DNA of 64,000 bases, taken from contig CAMLGZ010000014.1 in NCBI GenBank assembly GCA_946479745.1, forward strand, positions 18,273 to 82,272, in the 5' to 3' direction. Shown here piece after piece: positions 1 to 10,798 of this stretch (its first letter is position 1; every line of letters begins with the position of its first letter). Under the pieces are notes generated by a model. The model saw nothing but the letters and a program-made list of their open reading frames with translations, was not told where the DNA came from and made no database searches. The stretch is from an uncultured Pseudoxanthomonas sp. GTDB lineage: Bacteria > Pseudomonadota > Gammaproteobacteria > Xanthomonadales > Xanthomonadaceae. The position numbers and the translations under genes were made by a program.

Positions 1-521
1 GCAACCAGCGCGGCATTCCGCTGGTGTTCCTGCAGAACATCACCGGCTTCATGGTCGGCAAGAAATACGAAAACGCCGGTATCGCCAAGGACGGGGCCAA
101 GATGGTCACCGCGGTGGCCTGTTCGTCGGTGCCCAAGTTCACGGTGGTGATCGGCGGCAGCTTCGGCGCCGGCAATTACGCCATGTGCGGCCGCGCTTAC
201 GGCGCCCGCTTCCTGTGGATGTGGCCCAACGCGCGCATCAGCGTAATGGGCGGCGAGCAGGCCGCCAGCGTGCTGGCCACGGTCAAGCGCGACGGCATCG
301 AAGCGTCCGGCAGGGAATGGTCGGCCGAGCAGGAAGAGGCCTTCAAGGCGCCGATCCGCGAGCAGTACGAATCCCAGGGCAGTCCGTGGTACGCCACTGC
401 GCGTCTGTGGGACGACGGCATCATCGACCCGGCCGACACGCGCCGCGTGCTGGGGCTGGCGATCTCCGCCTCGTTGAATGCGCCCATAGAGCCGGCGAAG
501 TTCGGCGTGTTCCGGATGTAG
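1..521 (+). CDS. liuB: Methylcrotonoyl-CoA carboxylase carboxyltransferase (beta) subunit, 3' part
   Basis: The 5' part lies outside the window; the open frame is already running at base 3 and stops with TAG at 519-521. About 172 C-terminal residues remain. They carry the acyl-CoA carboxyltransferase C-terminal signature: QNITGFMVG, the [16 protein letters not shown] glycine-rich loop and [15 protein letters not shown], which favour the methylcrotonyl-CoA rather than the propionyl-CoA enzyme. The enzyme transfers CO2 from biotin to 3-methylcrotonyl-CoA in leucine degradation. The matching biotin-carrying alpha subunit is at 7171-9174 and the next enzymes (hydratase, HMG-CoA lyase) lie between and after, which supports the assignment. 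An SDR gene begins 4 bp downstream. Confidence 0.93.
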   Translation, partial: NQRGIPLVFLQNITGFMVGKKYENAGIAKDGAKMVTAVACSSVPKFTVVIGGSFGAGNYAMCGRAYGARFLWMWPNARISVMGGEQAASVLATVKRDGIEASGREWSAEQEEAFKAPIREQYESQGSPWYATARLWDDGIIDPADTRRVLGLAISASLNAPIEPAKFGVFRM

Positions 522-525
522 GCGG

Positions 526-1272
526 ATGCGGAAAGTCCTGCTGGTCACCGGCGCCGGCCGCGGCATCGGCGCGGCCACAGCCCGGCTTGCAGCCGAACGC
601 GGCTACGCGGTGTGCGTGAACTACCTGCATAACCGCGACGCGGCGCTGGCGGTGGTGGCCGACATCGAGCGCGGCGGCGGCCAGGCCATCGCAGTGGCGG
701 CCGATGTTTCGGCGGAAGCGGAAGTGACGCGTCTTTACGAAACCATCGACCGGCAGCTGGGCCGATTGGATGCGTTGGTCAACAACGCCGGCATGCTGGA
801 GCGGCAGACGCAGGTGCGGATGATCGATGCTGCGCGCCTGCAACGCGTGTTCGCCACCAATGTGATCGGCAGCTTCCTGTGCGCGCGCGAAGCGGTCAGG
901 CGCATGTCCCGCAACAGCGGCGGCAACGGTGGAGCCATCGTCAATCTGTCCTCGCTCGCCGCACGCACCGGTTCACCCAACGAATACGTGGACTACGCGG
1001 CCAGCAAGGGCGCCATCGACAGCTTCACCCGCGGCCTGGCCGCCGAAGTGGCCGAACAAGGCATCCGCGTGAATGCGGTGCGCCCGGGCTTCATCCACAC
1101 CGACATGCACGCCAGCGGCGGCGAACCCGACCGGATCGAACGGGTGAAGGCCTTCGTTCCGCTCAAGCGTGGCGGCCGCCCCGAGGAAGTCGCCCAAGCG
1201 ATCCTGTGGCTGCTGTCCGACGAGGCTTCCTACACCACCGGTGCATTCATCGATGTGGCCGGCGGAAGATAA
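526..1272 (+). CDS. SDR family NAD(P)-dependent oxidoreductase
   Basis: A 248-residue classical short-chain dehydrogenase/reductase. Visible motifs are the cofactor loop TGAGRGIG near residue 8, NNAG near residue 88, the catalytic Ser in NLSSLAA and the YxxxK pair in YVDYAASKGA, then PGFIHTDMH. It starts only 4 bp after liuB and is presumably cotranscribed with it, so it may act on a branched-chain acyl-CoA or aldehyde intermediate, but the substrate cannot be read from sequence. The family also includes glucose/sugar dehydrogenase-like YgfF proteins. Class is certain, substrate unknown. Confidence 0.88.
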   Translation: MRKVLLVTGAGRGIGAATARLAAERGYAVCVNYLHNRDAALAVVADIERGGGQAIAVAADVSAEAEVTRLYETIDRQLGRLDALVNNAGMLERQTQVRMIDAARLQRVFATNVIGSFLCAREAVRRMSRNSGGNGGAIVNLSSLAARTGSPNEYVDYAASKGAIDSFTRGLAAEVAEQGIRVNAVRPGFIHTDMHASGGEPDRIERVKAFVPLKRGGRPEEVAQAILWLLSDEASYTTGAFIDVAGGR

Positions 1273-1414
1273 GTCGTTCAGATATCAGGCTTTACCTGAG
1301 GTGTCGAACCCAACTGCGGGCATCGCCGGGCATTTTGGTGAGCCCGATCACAGCAAAACCGTCATTTGACAGCGATAGTCTCCAATCCCCCGTACCTTGC
1401 TGGAGACCACGCCG
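1273..1414. other. Intergenic region upstream of the bactofilin gene
   Basis: 142 bp between the SDR gene and the bactofilin start. It contains a perfect TTGACA hexamer at 1366-1371, but no convincing -10 box at 16-18 bp spacing (the best is a weak GTACCT/TACCTT), so a promoter is possible but not supported well. GGAG at 1402-1405 is the likely ribosome binding site for the ATG at 1415. Confidence 0.3.
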
Positions 1415-1936
1415 ATGTCTATTTGGAAGGATCAGAACCCCGCCCGAAAGGATTCGATCCCGCTGCCGCCCGAACCCGCACGCGATGCGCCCGCCGTCGC
1501 CGACTTCTCCCCCACGACCACCGCGCCTCCGCGCGCCGTGCCCGCAGCGACCAATGAGCCGAAGGAATCGCTGATCGCCGCCGACCTGACCATCGAAGGC
1601 AAGATCGAAGGCACTGGCCATGTGCGCATCGCCGGCAAGTTCAAGGGCGACGTCAATGTGCAGGGCGACCTGACCATAGAATCCGGCGCCAAGTTGAATG
1701 GCGGCGTGCGCGCCAAAAAGGTCACCATCGCCGGCGAGCTGGAAGGCAATATCGAAGCCGCTTCGCGAGTCGAGTTGCTGGGCTCAGGCGTGATCATCGG
1801 TGATCTCAAGGCAGGGTCGCTGACCGTGGCCGCGGGATCGCGGATGCGCGGCCAGGCCGACTTCGGCTGGGACGACGGCAAGGTCGCTTCCAAGTCCGGC
1901 TCGAAGGATGCCGAGAAGAACGACGCCGCTGCATGA
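1415..1936 (+). CDS. Bactofilin family protein (polymer-forming cytoskeletal protein)
   Basis: 173 residues. The first ~50 are Pro/Ala-rich and disordered; the rest is a bactofilin (DUF583) right-handed beta-helix of short repeats such as LTIEGKIEG, VRIAGKFKGDV, LTIESGAKLNG, VTIAGELEGNI and VELLGSGVIIGDL, with a charged Lys/Asp tail. Bactofilins polymerise without nucleotide and position envelope or morphogenesis proteins at the membrane. A TTG at 1397 in frame would give a longer product, but ATG 1415 has GGAG 9 bp upstream and is preferred. The stop overlaps the next start as ATGA. Confidence 0.88.
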   Translation: MSIWKDQNPARKDSIPLPPEPARDAPAVADFSPTTTAPPRAVPAATNEPKESLIAADLTIEGKIEGTGHVRIAGKFKGDVNVQGDLTIESGAKLNGGVRAKKVTIAGELEGNIEAASRVELLGSGVIIGDLKAGSLTVAAGSRMRGQADFGWDDGKVASKSGSKDAEKNDAAA

Positions 1937-2307
1937 GCACACCGCGCCCAGGCACCGCGGGCGCGACGCGCAGTTGCCCGCATTGCAAGACCACCATCCT
2001 CGAAAGCGCCAGCGTCTGTCCGGCGTGCAAGCACCATTTGCGCTTCGATGAGGCGGCGGTCACCGCCAAGCGCGCGGCAGAAACCATCGTACCTCTGCGT
2101 GTGCAGGGGACGGTGCGGCACCCTGCCGAAGGCGCCGCCTGGGAATACACGGTGGTGCTGACCATCAAGAACGACCGTGGCGACGAGATCGCGCGCCACG
2201 TGGTCGGCGTGGGCGCGATGCAGGCCAACGAAGAACGCAGCTTCACCCTGGCCGTGGAAGCGGTGCCGCGCAACGACCTGAAAGGCCCGCGCGGCCGCAG
2301 CCACTGA
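1933..2307 (+). CDS. Small zinc-ribbon protein coupled to bactofilin
   Basis: 124 residues, start overlapping the bactofilin stop (ATGA), so the two are translationally coupled. Near the N-terminus a CPHC...CPAC pair about 16 residues apart forms a zinc-ribbon knuckle. The remainder (roughly 45-120) is a beta-rich segment (WEYTVVLTIKNDRGDEIARHVVGV) without a family I can name. Coupling suggests a partner or regulator of the bactofilin filament; that is inference from position only. Confidence 0.75.
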   Translation: MSTPRPGTAGATRSCPHCKTTILESASVCPACKHHLRFDEAAVTAKRAAETIVPLRVQGTVRHPAEGAAWEYTVVLTIKNDRGDEIARHVVGVGAMQANEERSFTLAVEAVPRNDLKGPRGRSH

Positions 2308-2309
2308 AC

Positions 2310-2383
2310 GTAGGTCGGGGCTACGCCCCCGACGCTCTGGATCTCATCGGCTGCAGGATGTCGGGGGCGTAGCCCCGACCTAC
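2310..2383. repeat. REP pair (BIME-like), left flank of RAYT
   Basis: A 24-nt palindromic element starting GTAGGTCGGGGCTACG (2310-2333), a 26-nt spacer, then its inverted copy (2360-2383). The element carries the terminal GTAG of SMAG/REP repeats. The whole 74-nt block is repeated in inverted orientation at 2962-3035, on the other side of the transposase gene; the spacer also matches with only a few differences. Confidence 0.9.
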
Positions 2384-2453
2384 GGGTTGACTGACATTCG
2401 GTCGGGGTATTCGCTGATAACCGTAATCAGTTCTTGGCTGCGAGCATGCAGAC

Positions 2454-2957
2454 ATGCCTGCTTACCGCCGCCATTTCTCCGCTCAAGAGCAGACTTTGTT
2501 TCTGACTTTGGTGACCGCTGGACGGCGGCCCTGGTTATCGACCCAGGATGCAAGGGGGCAAGTCAAAGATGCGTTGCGAGCGACGCAGATGCTGCATCCG
2601 TTTCGTCATTACGGTCACGTGCTACTCGACGATCACCTGCACTTGTTGATCGGCCTGTCGCACGGCGTCCAGATTCCCAGGGTCGTCGGAAGCTTCAAAC
2701 AAGCCGCATTGGCCCGGCTGAGACACCTCCCGCGAAGCATTGCGGGTCGTGTATGGCAACGACGCTACTACGACCACATCATCCGTGACGAAGCCGATTT
2801 CGCCAGGCACCTCGATTACTTGCACTACAACCCGGTGAAGCATGAACTGGTTGGCCACGCGAAAGATTGGGAATGGTCAGTCTGGTCGCCTGGCAAGTGC
2901 GAGGTGTCTATCCGCCTGATTGGGGAAGCGCCGAGCCTGCATCCATCCGCGACATGA
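2454..2957 (+). CDS. REP-associated tyrosine transposase (RAYT, IS200-like Y1 family)
   Basis: 167 residues. It has the HUH-type pair in DDHLHLLIGL (near residue 63), an RRYYDHIIRDEADFARHLDYLHYNPVKHE block holding the catalytic Tyr region, and the typical YNPVKH C-terminal motif of RAYTs. RAYTs are domesticated single-strand transposases that cut and move REP hairpins; they lie as single-copy genes flanked by the REPs they recognise. That is the case here: mirrored REP pairs at 2310-2383 and 2962-3035. The likely start is ATG 2454, without a strong ribosome binding site. It appears intact. Confidence 0.92.
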   Translation: MPAYRRHFSAQEQTLFLTLVTAGRRPWLSTQDARGQVKDALRATQMLHPFRHYGHVLLDDHLHLLIGLSHGVQIPRVVGSFKQAALARLRHLPRSIAGRVWQRRYYDHIIRDEADFARHLDYLHYNPVKHELVGHAKDWEWSVWSPGKCEVSIRLIGEAPSLHPSAT

Positions 2958-2961
2958 CCGA

Positions 2962-3035
2962 GTAGGTCGGGGCTACGCCCCCGACATCTTGCAGTCGGGG
3001 AGATCCAGAGCGTCGGGGGCGTAGCCCCGACCTAC
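2962..3035. repeat. REP pair (BIME-like), right flank of RAYT
   Basis: Inverted copy of the 2310-2383 block: 24-nt REP (2962-2985), 26-nt spacer, inverted REP (3012-3035). Its right end (CCTAC) overlaps the TAG stop codon of the minus-strand gene that follows. Confidence 0.9.
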
Positions 3036-3274
3036 GATTTCGGTCCGCAGTTGTCGCAACCACCGCAGGCAGAAGTTTCAGCTCTGCCGACCGGGGATAT
3101 CCAGAATCCGACAGAACGCATCCACGATGCTCTGCCTTCCCGCAACAATGGCAGGGCTATCGCTACCCGCAGCTTGCGCACGCTGCCGGGAAACTGCTTC
3201 TTCGCCACCACCCAGACGCTGAGCAGCACCGCCAGGGCGATGACGACGTATTGCAGCAGCAGCCAAGTGCTCAT
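3032..3274 (-). CDS. Small Cys-tailed membrane protein of the feo operon (DUF6587/FeoB-associated type)
   Basis: 80 residues: one N-terminal membrane helix (LLLQYVVIALAVLLSVWVV), a basic stretch and a C-terminal cluster CGGCDNC. This is the architecture of FeoB-associated Cys-rich membrane proteins and of the DUF6587 proteins found after feoB in xanthomonads; it occupies the place of FeoC. The start ATG (3272-3274) is 4 bp past the feoB stop; an upstream in-frame start inside feoB is less likely. The TAG stop (3032-3034) lies inside the outer end of the REP element. The cysteines may bind iron or a cluster; this is inference. Confidence 0.75.
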   Translation of the reverse strand: MSTWLLLQYVVIALAVLLSVWVVAKKQFPGSVRKLRVAIALPLLREGRASWMRSVGFWISPVGRAETSACGGCDNCGPKS

Positions 3275-3278
3275 GCGC

Positions 3279-5134
<1,856 letters not shown>

Positions 5135-5138
<4 letters not shown>

Positions 5139-5383
5139 ATCGTTGCTTTCCCATTACGCAGCTGCACGCGCGAGGCTTCGGTGCGGCGCAGCGCAAAACG
5201 GGTGAAACCCACCTGCACCAGCAACGGCTCACCGCCCAGCGGACCGGCCGCCACGATTTCCACCTGCTCGCCCGCCACGAAACCCAGTTCGCGCAGGCGG
5301 CGGGCAATGTTGTCGTTCGGGCTATGGTCGTCCACGGATTCCACGATGGCAGGGGTGCGTCGGGGCAGGTCGTTCAGCGTCAC
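5135..5383 (-). CDS. feoA: Ferrous iron transport protein A
   Basis: 82 residues with the SH3-like FeoA fold: LRELGFVAGEQVEIVAAGPLGGEPLLVQVGFTRFALRRTEA, ending in a VQLR segment. FeoA is a small cytosolic partner needed for FeoB activity. The start is GTG at 5381-5383. It is the first gene of the operon and has a Fur-box-like sequence and a possible -10 just upstream (5396-5418). Confidence 0.93.
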
Positions 5384-5395
5384 GAAAACGCGCTC

Positions 5396-5418
5396 AAATA
5401 GGAATTGTTCTCATTCTA
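5396..5418 (-). promoter_or_regulatory. Fur-box-like operator and -10 of feoAB
   Basis: Read on the minus strand, the segment is AATGAGAACAATTCCTATTT (5396-5415), close to the GATAAT-type Fur consensus. It is overlapped by a TAGAAT -10-like hexamer (5413-5418) about 30 bp before the feoA GTG start. A repressor bound there would block the promoter, as known for Fur control of feo operons. No good -35 was found. Support is the sequence match plus the gene it precedes. Confidence 0.55.
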
Positions 5419-5492
5419 CCACCGCTACGGCGCACGAACGCCCAGCCCGACCGACCGGCTATCATTCAGCCTCGCCGCCGGGAAGGGTTGTG

Positions 5493-6287
5493 ATGTCGGA
5501 ACTGGAACAGCAAAGGGAAGGCGCCGTCCTGCGCCTGCGATTGAACAGGCCGGCCCTGCACAATGCCTTCGATGCCGCACTGATCGCCGAACTGACCGCA
5601 GCCGTGGCGGTGGCCGGTGCCGATGCGGAGGTTCGCGTGGTGGTGCTGGAGGGCGCGGGGGCTTCGTTCTCGGCCGGCGCCGATCTCAACTGGATGCGCG
5701 GCATGGCTGCCGCCAGCGAGGCGGACAACCGCCAGGATTCGCTCGCCCTCGCCCGTCTGATGCGCACCCTGGACGAATTGCCGAAACCCACCATCGCCCG
5801 CGTACACGGCGCGGCCTTCGGCGGCGGTGTGGGCCTGGTGGCCTGCTGCGATATCGCCATCGGCGTGCCCGAGGCCAAGTTCGGCCTGACCGAAAGCAAA
5901 CTCGGCCTGCTGCCTGCGGTGATCTCGCCTTATGTCATCGCCGCGATCGGCGCGCGCCAGGCGCGGCGCTGGTTCGCCACTGCGGAAATATTCGATGCGC
6001 AGACCGCGCTGCGGATCGGGCTGCTGCATGAAGTGGTCGCAGCGGAAGAATTGGACGCGGCCGCGCAACGCCAGATCGACCTGCTGCTGAAAGCCGGCCC
6101 ATTGGCGGCAGCGGGCGCGAAATCGCTGATCGCCCGCGTCGCCGCCATGCCCGACGGCCAAGCGCAAGACCAGGCCAACGCCACGCTGATCGCAGGTTTG
6201 CGCGTGTCGCCCGAAGGACAGGAAGGCCTTTCGGCCTTCCTCGACAAACGAAGCCCTTCGTGGGCGAACAAGGGAGAAAAACGATGA
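5493..6287 (+). CDS. liuC: Enoyl-CoA hydratase/isomerase, probable 3-methylglutaconyl-CoA hydratase
   Basis: 264 residues of the crotonase family. ATG 5493 has GGAAGGG 6 bp upstream; an open frame continues far upstream but has no better start. Motifs: the oxyanion-hole segment SFSAGADLNWMRGM (near residue 58) and HGAAFGGGVGLVACCDIAI, then the acidic residues of FGLTESKLGLLPAVISPYV. In this gene set (MCC subunits, HMG-CoA lyase) the likely reaction is hydration of 3-methylglutaconyl-CoA to HMG-CoA in leucine degradation. The stop overlaps the start of the VOC gene (ATGA). Confidence 0.88.
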   Translation: MSELEQQREGAVLRLRLNRPALHNAFDAALIAELTAAVAVAGADAEVRVVVLEGAGASFSAGADLNWMRGMAAASEADNRQDSLALARLMRTLDELPKPTIARVHGAAFGGGVGLVACCDIAIGVPEAKFGLTESKLGLLPAVISPYVIAAIGARQARRWFATAEIFDAQTALRIGLLHEVVAAEELDAAAQRQIDLLLKAGPLAAAGAKSLIARVAAMPDGQAQDQANATLIAGLRVSPEGQEGLSAFLDKRSPSWANKGEKR

Positions 6288-6676
6288 TCGACCATACCGG
6301 CGTTCCCGTCTCGGACTACGCGCGCAGCAAAACTTTCTACGAACGTTTGTTCGCCCCCATCGGCGCATCGCTGTTGATGGAAGTCGGTCCTGAGCAGACG
6401 GGGGACGGCAGCTGGGCGGGAGGTTTCGGCCGCGATGGCAAACCCAGCTTCTGGATAGGAAGCGACGCGCGCGGCGTCGCCGCCCATACCCATATCGCCT
6501 TCGTCACCGACACCCGCGCCAAGGTGGAAGCCTTCCACGCCGCCGGCCTTGCTGCCGGCGGCAGCGACAACGGCGCACCGGGTCTGCGCCCGCATTACCA
6601 CGCCAACTACTATGGTGCGTTCATTACCGATCCGGACGGACATAACGTGGAAGCGGTGTGCCATCTGCCCGAGTGA
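6284..6676 (+). CDS. VOC family (glyoxalase-like) protein
   Basis: 130 residues with the vicinal-oxygen-chelate fold: N-terminal IDHTGVPVSDYARSKTFYERLFAPIG, HTHIAFVTDTRAKVEAFHAAGLAAGG, and C-terminal YYGAFITDPDGHNVEAVCH with the terminal metal-ligand Glu (NVEAV). The ATG overlaps the liuC stop and has AGGGAG 8 bp upstream, so it is part of the liu operon. VOC proteins include lyases, dioxygenases and epimerases (for example methylmalonyl-CoA epimerase), but this short single-domain form cannot be assigned a substrate. Confidence 0.85.
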   Translation: MIDHTGVPVSDYARSKTFYERLFAPIGASLLMEVGPEQTGDGSWAGGFGRDGKPSFWIGSDARGVAAHTHIAFVTDTRAKVEAFHAAGLAAGGSDNGAPGLRPHYHANYYGAFITDPDGHNVEAVCHLPE

Positions 6677-6686
6677 TGCTTTTAGA

Positions 6687-6726
6687 GCCCTCCCCTTCAA
6701 GGGGAGGGTTGGGTGGGGATGGTTTG
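6687..6726 (+). repeat. Left 40-bp inverted repeat of the DUF559 cassette
   Basis: A hairpin (GCCCTCCCC...GGGGAGGG) followed by the tail GGGTTGGGTGGGGATGGTTTG. The exact reverse complement lies at 7123-7162, so the DUF559 gene is enclosed by perfect 40-bp inverted repeats. A degenerate partial copy of the tail follows at about 6727-6748. Confidence 0.92.
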
Positions 6727-6763
6727 AGGCTTGGGAGGGATGGTTTACAAGGAGTGATACCCC

Positions 6764-7165
6764 ATGGATGGACAAACAAACCGCAAGATCATCGGCAACA
6801 AACTACAAAGAAAGCTGCGAAACGCTCCTACCGACGCCGAACACAGACTGTGGCAGTACTTGCGCAATCGGCAACTGGAAGGATGCAAGTTCAGAAGGCA
6901 GCATCCGTTCGGAGACTACATCCTCGATTTCGCATGTCTGGAAAGAAAAATCGTCGTAGAGCTGGATGGCGGTCAACATGCGGATAATGTCCAGTACGAC
7001 AATGCTAGAACCCGCTACTTGGAACAATCTGGCTACCGGGTGCTCAGGTTCTGGAACAACGAAATTTTCGAGAATATTGAGGGAGTGGTCGAAGTGATTC
7101 TGAATACTCTGGCGCAGAGAGCCAAACCATCCCCACCCAACCCTCCCCTTGAAGGGGAGGGCTAA
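6764..7165 (+). CDS. DUF559 endonuclease-domain protein in a repeat-bounded cassette
   Basis: 133 residues, ATG with AAGGAG 9 bp upstream. DUF559 proteins have a PD-(D/E)XK/Vsr-like nuclease fold. Seen here: NAPTDAEHRLWQYLRNRQLEGCKFRRQHPFGDYILDFACLERKIVVELDGGQHADN, with the D...ELDGGQH catalytic-type residues, and QSGYRVLRFWNNEIF. The last ~13 residues (KPSPPNPPLEGEG) are encoded by the right inverted repeat, as is the end of the gene. The gene sits between the VOC gene and liuD in the liu operon and is unrelated to leucine degradation, so the unit looks inserted. The function is not known; a role in moving or maintaining the flanking repeat is a hypothesis. Confidence 0.88.
   Translation: MDGQTNRKIIGNKLQRKLRNAPTDAEHRLWQYLRNRQLEGCKFRRQHPFGDYILDFACLERKIVVELDGGQHADNVQYDNARTRYLEQSGYRVLRFWNNEIFENIEGVVEVILNTLAQRAKPSPPNPPLEGEG
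7123..7162 (-). repeat. Right 40-bp inverted repeat of the DUF559 cassette
   Basis: Exact inverted copy of 6687-6726. It encodes the C-terminal tail of the DUF559 protein, and its purine-rich end (GGGGAGGG) lies about 10 bp before the liuD ATG, where it is positioned to serve as the liuD ribosome binding site. Confidence 0.92.
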
Positions 7166-7170
7166 GAGCC

Positions 7171-9174
<2,004 letters not shown>

Positions 9175-9260
9175 AGGAGCATTTCCCCGCGACGCCGTCC
9201 GAAACCGTTCGCCCGCAGTCCTGGGTCGCCGGCTTTTTACGTTCGCATCAGTCAGGAACC

Positions 9261-9908
9261 ATGCCGACCCCCATGAACCAACGCCTCCACCCTCTGTTGA
9301 TGCTGCTGCCGCTCTGGCTGAGCGGCTGCGTGGTATTTGAACGCCCTCCCGCTCCGCTCGCATGCGATACGCGTCTGGAAGGCCGCTGGCTGCCCATCGC
9401 CAACAGCGCCGACGAGGCGGCCAAGCTGACTCAGGACGACTATGCCCTGGTCGATTCCCGCTGCCACGCCACGGTCTCCATGAGCCAAGTCGGCGGCAAC
9501 CCGACCAGCAAGGTCGAGATAGACGTGCCCGGCTTCGCCCTCGGCGACCAGCACTACTTCGCCCTCAACGAAGAAAGCGTGGCTCGCCTGTTCGCGCGCG
9601 GCCTGTCGGCGGAGGCGCCGCAGGAGAAGAAGCTGCCGGCCGGCGCGGTCACCTTGGTCAGATATCGGATCGAGGGCGACCTGCTGACCATGGCCACCAT
9701 CGATGGCGACACAGTCCAAAAGCTCATCGAAGAGAAGCGGCTCAGCGCAACCGCGCTGGATCAGTTCAACTATCTGATCCCCGGCGACGAAGCGACCTTG
9801 CGCGAGGTCCTGCTGTCGCACCCGGAGCTGTTCGAGAAAAGCAGTTCGCCGCCGATGAAGATGCGCCGCGCCGCTGCAGAGCAGGCCGCCGGGAAGCCTG
9901 CTCCATGA
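9261..9908 (+). CDS. Predicted lipoprotein in the liu operon
   Basis: About 215 residues. The N-terminus MNQRLHPLLMLLPLWLSGCVV is a lipoprotein signal with lipobox LSGC. ATG 9261 and ATG 9273 are both possible starts (AGGAA lies at 9254-9258); the frame opens earlier at 9171 but that would place a non-signal segment first. The mature part (LEGRWLPIANSADEAAKLTQDDYALVDSRCHATVS) has no family I recognise. It lies between liuD and liuE and its stop overlaps the liuE start (ATGA), so it is coexpressed with leucine degradation genes; role unknown. Confidence 0.8.
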   Translation: MPTPMNQRLHPLLMLLPLWLSGCVVFERPPAPLACDTRLEGRWLPIANSADEAAKLTQDDYALVDSRCHATVSMSQVGGNPTSKVEIDVPGFALGDQHYFALNEESVARLFARGLSAEAPQEKKLPAGAVTLVRYRIEGDLLTMATIDGDTVQKLIEEKRLSATALDQFNYLIPGDEATLREVLLSHPELFEKSSSPPMKMRRAAAEQAAGKPAP

Positions 9909-10798
9909 CCGATTCCGTCCGCATCGTCGAAGTCGGTCCGCGCGACGGACTGCAGAACGAAAAGACCATCATCGCCACCGCCGACAAGGTGGAGCTGATC
10001 GACCGTCTGTCGCGGACCGGACTGCGCAGCATCGAAGCCACCAGCTTCGTCAGTCCGAAGTGGATCCCGCAGCTGGCCGACGCGGCCGAAGTATTCAGCG
10101 CCATCGACCGCAAACCGGGCATTTCCTATCCGGTGCTGGTGCCCAACGAAAAAGGCTACGAGCGCGCGCTCGAAGTCGGAGCGCAGGAAGTGGCCGTGTT
10201 CACCGCCGCTTCCGAAGCCTTCAACCAGAAGAACATCAACGCCAGCATCGACGAATCCATCGAACGTTTCCGTCCCGTGCTGGAACGCGCCCGCGCCGAC
10301 GGGGTCAAGGTGCGTGGATATGTGTCCACGGTGCTGGGCTGTCCCTACCAGGGGCAGGTGCCGGTGGCGGATGTCGTGCGGGTTGCGGCGCGCCTGCACG
10401 CCTTAGGCTGTTACGAAATCTCGCTGGGCGATACCATCGGGGTAGGCACCCCCCACAAGGCCCGCGCAATGCTCAAGGCCGTCGCCGGCGAAGTACCGAT
10501 GCCCGCGCTTGCGGTGCATTTCCACGACACCTACGGACAGGCGCTGGCCAATATCCTGGCGTGCCTGGAAGAAGGCGTGGCGGTGGTGGATTCGGCCGTG
10601 TCCGGTACCGGCGGCTGTCCCTACGCCAAGGGCGCCAGCGGCAACGTCGCCAGCGAAGACGTGGTGTACCTGCTGCATGGCCTGGGTATAGAAACCGGCA
10701 TAAATCTGGAAAAACTGAGCGAAACCGGACTGTGGCTATCGGCCCTGCTCGGTCACGAAACAAGCAGCAAGGTAGCGAGGGCTATGTCGGCCGCATGA
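9905..10798 (+). CDS. liuE: Hydroxymethylglutaryl-CoA lyase
   Basis: 297 residues of the HMGL-like TIM-barrel family. VEVGPRDGLQNEK at the N-terminus (metal-binding Asp), EATSFVSPKW, HFHDTYGQALAN (metal His pair) and the signature GTGGCPYAKGASGN with the catalytic Cys near residue 238. It splits HMG-CoA into acetoacetate and acetyl-CoA, the last step of leucine degradation. Start ATG overlaps the preceding stop (ATGA), and its own stop overlaps the start of the GGDEF-EAL gene (ATGA). Confidence 0.95.
   Translation: MTDSVRIVEVGPRDGLQNEKTIIATADKVELIDRLSRTGLRSIEATSFVSPKWIPQLADAAEVFSAIDRKPGISYPVLVPNEKGYERALEVGAQEVAVFTAASEAFNQKNINASIDESIERFRPVLERARADGVKVRGYVSTVLGCPYQGQVPVADVVRVAARLHALGCYEISLGDTIGVGTPHKARAMLKAVAGEVPMPALAVHFHDTYGQALANILACLEEGVAVVDSAVSGTGGCPYAKGASGNVASEDVVYLLHGLGIETGINLEKLSETGLWLSALLGHETSSKVARAMSAA

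Noticed and set aside
1366..1398. Perfect TTGACA before the bactofilin gene as a promoter
   Set aside because: No acceptable -10 at normal spacing, so not called as a promoter.
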